Shown here piece after piece: positions 5,278 through 8,406 of a stretch of DNA of 8,406 bases. Position 1 is the first letter of the stretch. Every line of letters starts with the position of its first letter. The stretch comes from Granulicella sp. UBA5172 (lineage in GTDB: Bacteria > Acidobacteriota > Terriglobia > Terriglobales > Acidobacteriaceae). The position numbers and the translations under genes are program-made. The stretch spans positions 32,521 through 40,926 of the forward strand of contig DHWW01000223.1 of NCBI GenBank assembly GCA_002413385.1, in the 5' to 3' direction. Under the pieces are notes generated by a model that ran no database searches, was not told where the DNA came from, and saw only the letters and a list, made by a program, of their open reading frames with translations.

Positions 5278-7317
5278 CTACTTTGCAGGCATGTATTCTG
5301 CAAACCACTTGACTTCGCGCTCAGCACGATCGCGGATGTGCGCGGGATTGCGGAAGCCGTGGCCTTCGTCGGGGTAGACGACGAGTTGGGTCTTGACTCC
5401 CTCGGCGCGGAGGGCGTGCCAGAACTCGAAGGATTGGGGAGCGGGGCACTCGCCGTCGCGGTCGCCGACGATGACGAGGGTTGGGGTGGTGACGTTCTTG
5501 ATGAAGTTGATGGCGGAGGACTTTGCGTAGACTGCGGGGTCGTCGTAGACGCTGGCGCCGAAGAAGGGAATCATCCACTGGTCAATGGAGTTCTCGCCGT
5601 AGTAGCTGAGCCAGTCGCTGAGGCCCGCGCCGGCAATGGCCGCGCGGAAGCGATGGGTTTGGGTGACGCCGAACATGGTCATGAAGCCTCCGTAGCTCCA
5701 TCCGGTGAGGCCTTCGCGATCCTTGTCGATGGGGTATTTGGCTTCGAGGACGTCCATGCCCTTGAGAATGTCGCGGAGGTCGCCGTAGCCGAAGTCCTTG
5801 ACGTTGGCCTGCACGAATTTTTCACCCTGGCCGAAGGAGCCGCGGGGGTTGGGCTGGAATTCGAAGTAGCCCTGCTCGGCCCACATGCTGTTGCCCCAGC
5901 GTGCGCCGACAGAGGCGGATGGGCCTCCGTGGACGCTGACGATGAGCGGATATTTCTTGGCGGCGTCGTAGTGGGCGGGGAAGGTGAGCCAGCCCTGGAC
6001 GTGGAAGCCGTCGTTGTCCCACTCGATGGAGACGGTTTTGGAGAGGGGCTTGGCGTCCGCATTGAGGTGGGTGATCTGGTGTTCGACGCCGTGGGTGTAA
6101 GCGAAGATCTCAGGTGGAGAGGTGAAGCTGGATTTGACGAAGGCGAAGGCCTGGGCACCAGAGGTGACGGAGGCGGCGTCTTTGATGGGGCCTCCGGAGA
6201 TGGAGGACTCGCCGAGATCGATGGCGGAGCCGTCAATGTAAGCGTGTTTGGCGACGTCGTAGTCGGGAAGGAGGGTGCGGCCGCTGCGGTCTTCGACGAT
6301 GCCGATGCGGTTGTCGTTGAGCCAGACCTCCCAGCTGGGGGTGCCGTCGATGTTGGGAGTGACGTCGGCGGGGTTGCCACCTTTGGCGTCGACGACGTAG
6401 ACGTCGCCGCCGGTAGAGCCCTGGTCGGACATGAGGCCGCCGATGAAGGCGATGTGCTTGCCGTCGGGCGAGTAGCGGGGGACGGCGATCTGCAGGCCGT
6501 GGAGGGCGGTGGAGCTGGTGTTGGGATCGAAGACGACGGTGGGTGTTTGCGCGGTGGTGGATTCACGGTAGAGCTTGGCGATCCACCAGGTATTTTCTCC
6601 GGGAGGGTTGGCGGCGATGAACGCGATCTCGTTGGAGGATGGAGCGAAGTCGAACTCGTAGACGTGGAGCTTGGCGGGGGTGAGCCATTTGTCTTTGCCG
6701 GTGGCGACGTCGACGGAATCAACGCGCTGGATTTCGACGCCGTCTTCGCCGATGACGCCGGACCAGGGCTTCATGGCGTCGAGGGCTCCGGCGGAGCGGG
6801 TGGCGTTTTCGACGAAGAGGAAGGCGATGGACTTGCCGTCGGGGGACCAGGCTGGCTGCTGAAGGTTGCCGGTGAGGTGGCTGAGTTGCTTTGTCCTGCC
6901 CGTGGTTTTGGACCAGAGGAAGATCTGCTCTTGTGTGGGCTTGGCCTTGTCGCCTGTGCAGGTGGAGAGGAAGGCGAGGGTCTTGCTGTCAGGGGACCAG
7001 ATGGGCGAGGCATTGGAGCAGTCGGTTGTGGCTTCTACTGCGATGATCTTTGATTTGGCGGGATCGGCAACGTCGGTGAGGTGGAGCGTGGAGCCGTCGT
7101 GGCCGCGCAGGGTCCAGGCTACGGTTGTGCCGTCGGGCGAGAGGGCGACTCCGCCGGGCATGGCCGCGCTCGAGAACTGCTGGTTCGGGTTGGCGGTGTC
7201 GGGAGCGGGGGCAAGGGTGGGCTTGGAGGCTGTCTGCGCGGTGAGGGCTGTAGAGAGCAGCAGGGAACAGGCGGCGGCGTAGAGCGGCAGGCGGGCGCGG
7301 CGGACGGGAAAGATCAT
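5278..7317 (-). CDS. Secreted S9-family (prolyl oligopeptidase/DPP-like) serine peptidase
   Basis: A 679-aa protein with the two-part layout of S9 peptidases. A signal peptide (basic VRRAR, hydrophobic AAACSLLLSTAL, cleavage near residue 27) points to export. Residues about 50-420 form a TolB/PD40-like beta-propeller with WSPD repeats at 107-110 and 157-160, YSPDGKHIAF (282-291), and LSPDGTTVAW at 59. The alpha/beta-hydrolase domain shows HGGP (463-466), NPRGSFGQG (490-498), the nucleophile motif GWSYGG with Ser541, VGDRDGECP with the likely catalytic Asp621, and DEGHGF with His653. All triad residues are present, so it should be active on peptides, probably by releasing short N-terminal units. 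Substrate class is not evident. Start choice: ATG 7317 gives the signal peptide directly; extending to 7458 adds 47 Pro/Ser/Thr-rich residues that are an out-of-frame reading of the acetyltransferase remnant. A TAnnnT box 7 bases upstream may be its -10 element. Confidence 0.93.
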   Translation of the reverse strand: MIFPVRRARLPLYAAACSLLLSTALTAQTASKPTLAPAPDTANPNQQFSSAAMPGGVALSPDGTTVAWTLRGHDGSTLHLTDVADPAKSKIIAVEATTDCSNASPIWSPDSKTLAFLSTCTGDKAKPTQEQIFLWSKTTGRTKQLSHLTGNLQQPAWSPDGKSIAFLFVENATRSAGALDAMKPWSGVIGEDGVEIQRVDSVDVATGKDKWLTPAKLHVYEFDFAPSSNEIAFIAANPPGENTWWIAKLYRESTTAQTPTVVFDPNTSSTALHGLQIAVPRYSPDGKHIAFIGGLMSDQGSTGGDVYVVDAKGGNPADVTPNIDGTPSWEVWLNDNRIGIVEDRSGRTLLPDYDVAKHAYIDGSAIDLGESSISGGPIKDAASVTSGAQAFAFVKSSFTSPPEIFAYTHGVEHQITHLNADAKPLSKTVSIEWDNDGFHVQGWLTFPAHYDAAKKYPLIVSVHGGPSASVGARWGNSMWAEQGYFEFQPNPRGSFGQGEKFVQANVKDFGYGDLRDILKGMDVLEAKYPIDKDREGLTGWSYGGFMTMFGVTQTHRFRAAIAGAGLSDWLSYYGENSIDQWMIPFFGASVYDDPAVYAKSSAINFIKNVTTPTLVIVGDRDGECPAPQSFEFWHALRAEGVKTQLVVYPDEGHGFRNPAHIRDRAEREVKWFAEYMPAK

Positions 7318-7324
7318 GTCCGCC

Positions 7325-7330
7325 AGCCTA
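7325..7330 (-). promoter_or_regulatory. Candidate -10 box (TAGGCT) for the S9 peptidase gene
   Basis: On the minus strand TAGGCT ends 7 bases before the ATG at 7317, separated by GGCGGAC. It fits TAnnnT at the same distance as the boxes before 214 and 899 and could give a leaderless or near-leaderless mRNA. Its first bases abut the stop of the upstream remnant. The -35 region is weak, and GGCGG could instead act as a poor SD. Confidence 0.3.
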
Positions 7331-7453
7331 TCACTGGGCAGGGGATGCGGCACAGGGGCGTGTGGCGGGATCGTGGGTGAGGGCGAGGTGGTGGTGGGTG
7401 GAGTGGAGGGCGGTCCAGATCGCATTGGCGAAGGGGTCGTCGCGTGAGGCCAT
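7331..7453 (-). pseudogene. Remnant of a GNAT-acetyltransferase-like N-terminus (40 aa)
   Basis: ATG 7453 opens a 40-codon frame ending TGA-TAG just before the S9 gene. The segment DPFANAIWTALHSTHHHLALTHDPATR resembles the N-terminus of a common GNAT subgroup, of the form NPVW-AL-(T/S)-x-H-x-HLA followed by a charged or Gly-rich turn and ARYP. The rest of the acetyltransferase (acetyl-CoA loop, Q/RxxGxG/A) is missing, and the last residues PCAASPAQ have lost the pattern. The reading is a truncated gene left beside the peptidase, or a chance short ORF. The family match is from memory of the pattern only. The ATG lies one base after the TGA of the upstream 41-aa frame, as in a coupled operon. 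Confidence 0.35.
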
Positions 7454-7454
7454 G

Positions 7455-7580
7455 TCAAAAGGTATCTCGGAGGAACTGGGTGAGGATAGTGGAGCAGTTT
7501 CCGAGACTGTGGGCTGCGATGGATGCTTGTCCAGATGTCGGAGATTTGAGATGGGAGGAGATGCTGCTAACCTTCGGCAT
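7455..7580 (-). CDS. Possible small Ser-rich protein (41 aa), unrecognised
   Basis: ATG 7580 is the first start after an in-frame TGA and is preceded by a strong SD-like AGGGAAGGA three bases away. The frame runs 41 codons, from MPKVSSISSHLKS to GNCSTILTQFLRDTF, ending TGA one base before the ATG of the acetyltransferase remnant. It is Ser-rich, has one Cys, and a C-terminal stretch that could be a helix. No known family comes to mind. The SD and the tight junction with the next ATG favour a real gene; the short length and its place in a stretch with gene debris argue against. An overlapping frame from ATG 7645 continues into the remnant frame and is an alternative. Confidence 0.3.
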   Translation of the reverse strand: MPKVSSISSHLKSPTSGQASIAAHSLGNCSTILTQFLRDTF

Positions 7581-7693
7581 CGTTCCTTCCCTATGTTGCG
7601 GGTGACGACGATATCATCGGACTCTTGGATTTCAACGTCTGCCATAGATCAACGCATGGATGTCACTGCATCCTCCGCGAATCGGTACGGACG

Positions 7694-8348
7694 CTACTGT
7701 GATTCCGAGTCTTCTATCGGTGGCGGGGTGGCGTTTGCATTCAATGTAGTCACGGTTATCGACATCCTGAAGCAGAATGACTGCACACTTCCCCAACTCA
7801 GAGCGGTGAAAGCAGGGTCGCCCCCTGTGATCTTTTTTGCCAGCCACTCGTATGCCATCTTCATCTCTTGCAAGGTCTCTTGAAGATTTATCCGCGCGTT
7901 TTTTACTCGATACTCGTGCGTTGCCGTCCAACGTTGATTGAAGGCATCGAAGGCCGGGGAAATCTGCGTGACGTTCGGGCTGGATTGCGCGAACGCGATA
8001 ACGAAGGCGGCATCGCCGTGGGTCCATGCAAGCGAACCGAATACGGAAAATTCAATGGGTGCGTTCGATGACAGTTCGCCTGCTTCGCGCAAATGGCTGA
8101 AGATAATTTCGGGCCTCTTCGACGGGACCCAGCGCAGCCTTCAGGCGAAGCAGCTCAGGCGCTTTCTTTTTCACAAGCGGAAGAGCTTCCATGATGTGCC
8201 CAAATCGGTGAGCGAAATCTATGAATGAGACGGACGCCAGTAGAGGAGAAACCGTGCGCTTACCTACATCAACACCGCTGAGCAGGTCATCTTCGAGGGT
8301 CGCAACTTCATCCGTTACACGCTTGAGCATGACTTCTGAAGCCAGCAA
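7694..8348 (-). pseudogene. Hypothetical protein gene, apparently frameshifted
   Basis: Two overlapping minus-strand frames (8348-8052 and 8092-7694) read as one protein of about 217 aa if one base is skipped near 8085. The join would run ARNYLQPFA then EAGELSSNAPIEFSVFG. The first part is helical and charged (LKRVTDEVATLEDDLLSG, FIDFAHRFGHIMEALPLV, KKKAPELLRLKAALGPVEEARNYL). The second has strands and a helix (SVFGSLAWTHGDAAFVIAFA, EYRVKNARINLQETLQEMKMAYEWLAKKI) and ends in a polar tail. No signal peptide or membrane segment is seen, and I recognise no family. Start is uncertain: TTG 8348 or ATG 8330. The frame stays open up to TAG 8397, with ATAAAATTTGTA at 8387 after TAGGA, as if an ATG had become ATA. 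GC content looks lower than in the neighbouring genes, hinting at acquired DNA. It may be a broken gene, two small genes, or a sequencing error. Confidence 0.5.
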
Positions 8349-8406
8349 CGAACGCTTAGCGGTCTCAAAGAGCAGTACAAATTTTATGGGGCTGTCCTAG
8401 ATAACT

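Noticed and set aside
5338..7053. Plus-strand ORF of 571 codons, Gly/Val/Asp-rich
   Set aside because: It is antisense to the S9 peptidase, whose triad, propeller repeats and signal peptide are all intact. High GC content at third codon positions keeps the opposite frame open.
7318..7458. 47-residue N-terminal extension of the S9 peptidase
   Set aside because: It is Pro/Ser/Thr-rich, would bury the signal peptide, and is an out-of-frame reading of the GNAT-like remnant.
7658..7673. GGATG/CATCC hairpin as terminator of the hypothetical gene
   Set aside because: It has a 5-bp stem, a 6-base loop and no U tract on the minus strand, so the support is too weak.
7362..7883. Plus-strand ORF of 173 codons
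   Set aside because: It crosses the opposing remnant, small ORF and hypothetical gene, and shows no domain, SD or promoter. Its composition fits a shadow frame.

Overview
The window looks like chromosomal DNA from an acidobacterium, probably family Acidobacteriaceae (Granulicella/Edaphobacter/Terriglobus type). This is inferred from the high GC content, a ribH-nusB pair, an S9 prolyl-oligopeptidase-like secreted peptidase, a large Ig-like/beta-propeller lipoprotein, and a degenerate 29-30 bp intergenic repeat. No 16S or other decisive marker is present, so the taxonomy is tentative.

Left part, plus strand (1-2214). The window opens in the last 22 codons of a Gly/His-rich protein, followed by a clear intrinsic terminator (95-122). 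A small lipoprotein of unknown function follows (214-762). Next comes an unusual gene (899-1786) in which a VOC/glyoxalase-like domain is joined in frame to a complete lumazine synthase (RibH). It overlaps nusB (1786-2214) by one base, so riboflavin synthesis and transcription antitermination are translationally coupled.

Convergent gap (2215-2641). This 427-base gap holds a C-rich candidate terminator and a degenerate tandem array of about 29-30 bp units. It also holds a plausible promoter with a Shine-Dalgarno (SD) sequence and a 12-codon ORF, and a perfect 19-bp palindromic hairpin that probably ends transcription arriving from the right.

Minus-strand part (2642-8406). Reading right to left, it begins with an unrecognised protein gene that appears frameshifted (8348-7694). 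A possible 41-aa ORF follows, then a 40-codon remnant resembling the N-terminus of a GNAT acetyltransferase. Next is a complete secreted S9 peptidase (7317-5278) with its own hairpin terminator. Last is a large lipoprotein with Ig-like domains and a beta-propeller (5072-2642) whose reading frame is broken by one extra C in a C5 run.

The strongest points for follow-up are the VOC-RibH fusion, the repeated placement of a TAnnnT (-10-like) box 6-7 nt before three start codons (suggesting leaderless mRNAs), the 29-30 bp repeat array, and the two frameshifts of the same sign, which could be decay or sequencing error.
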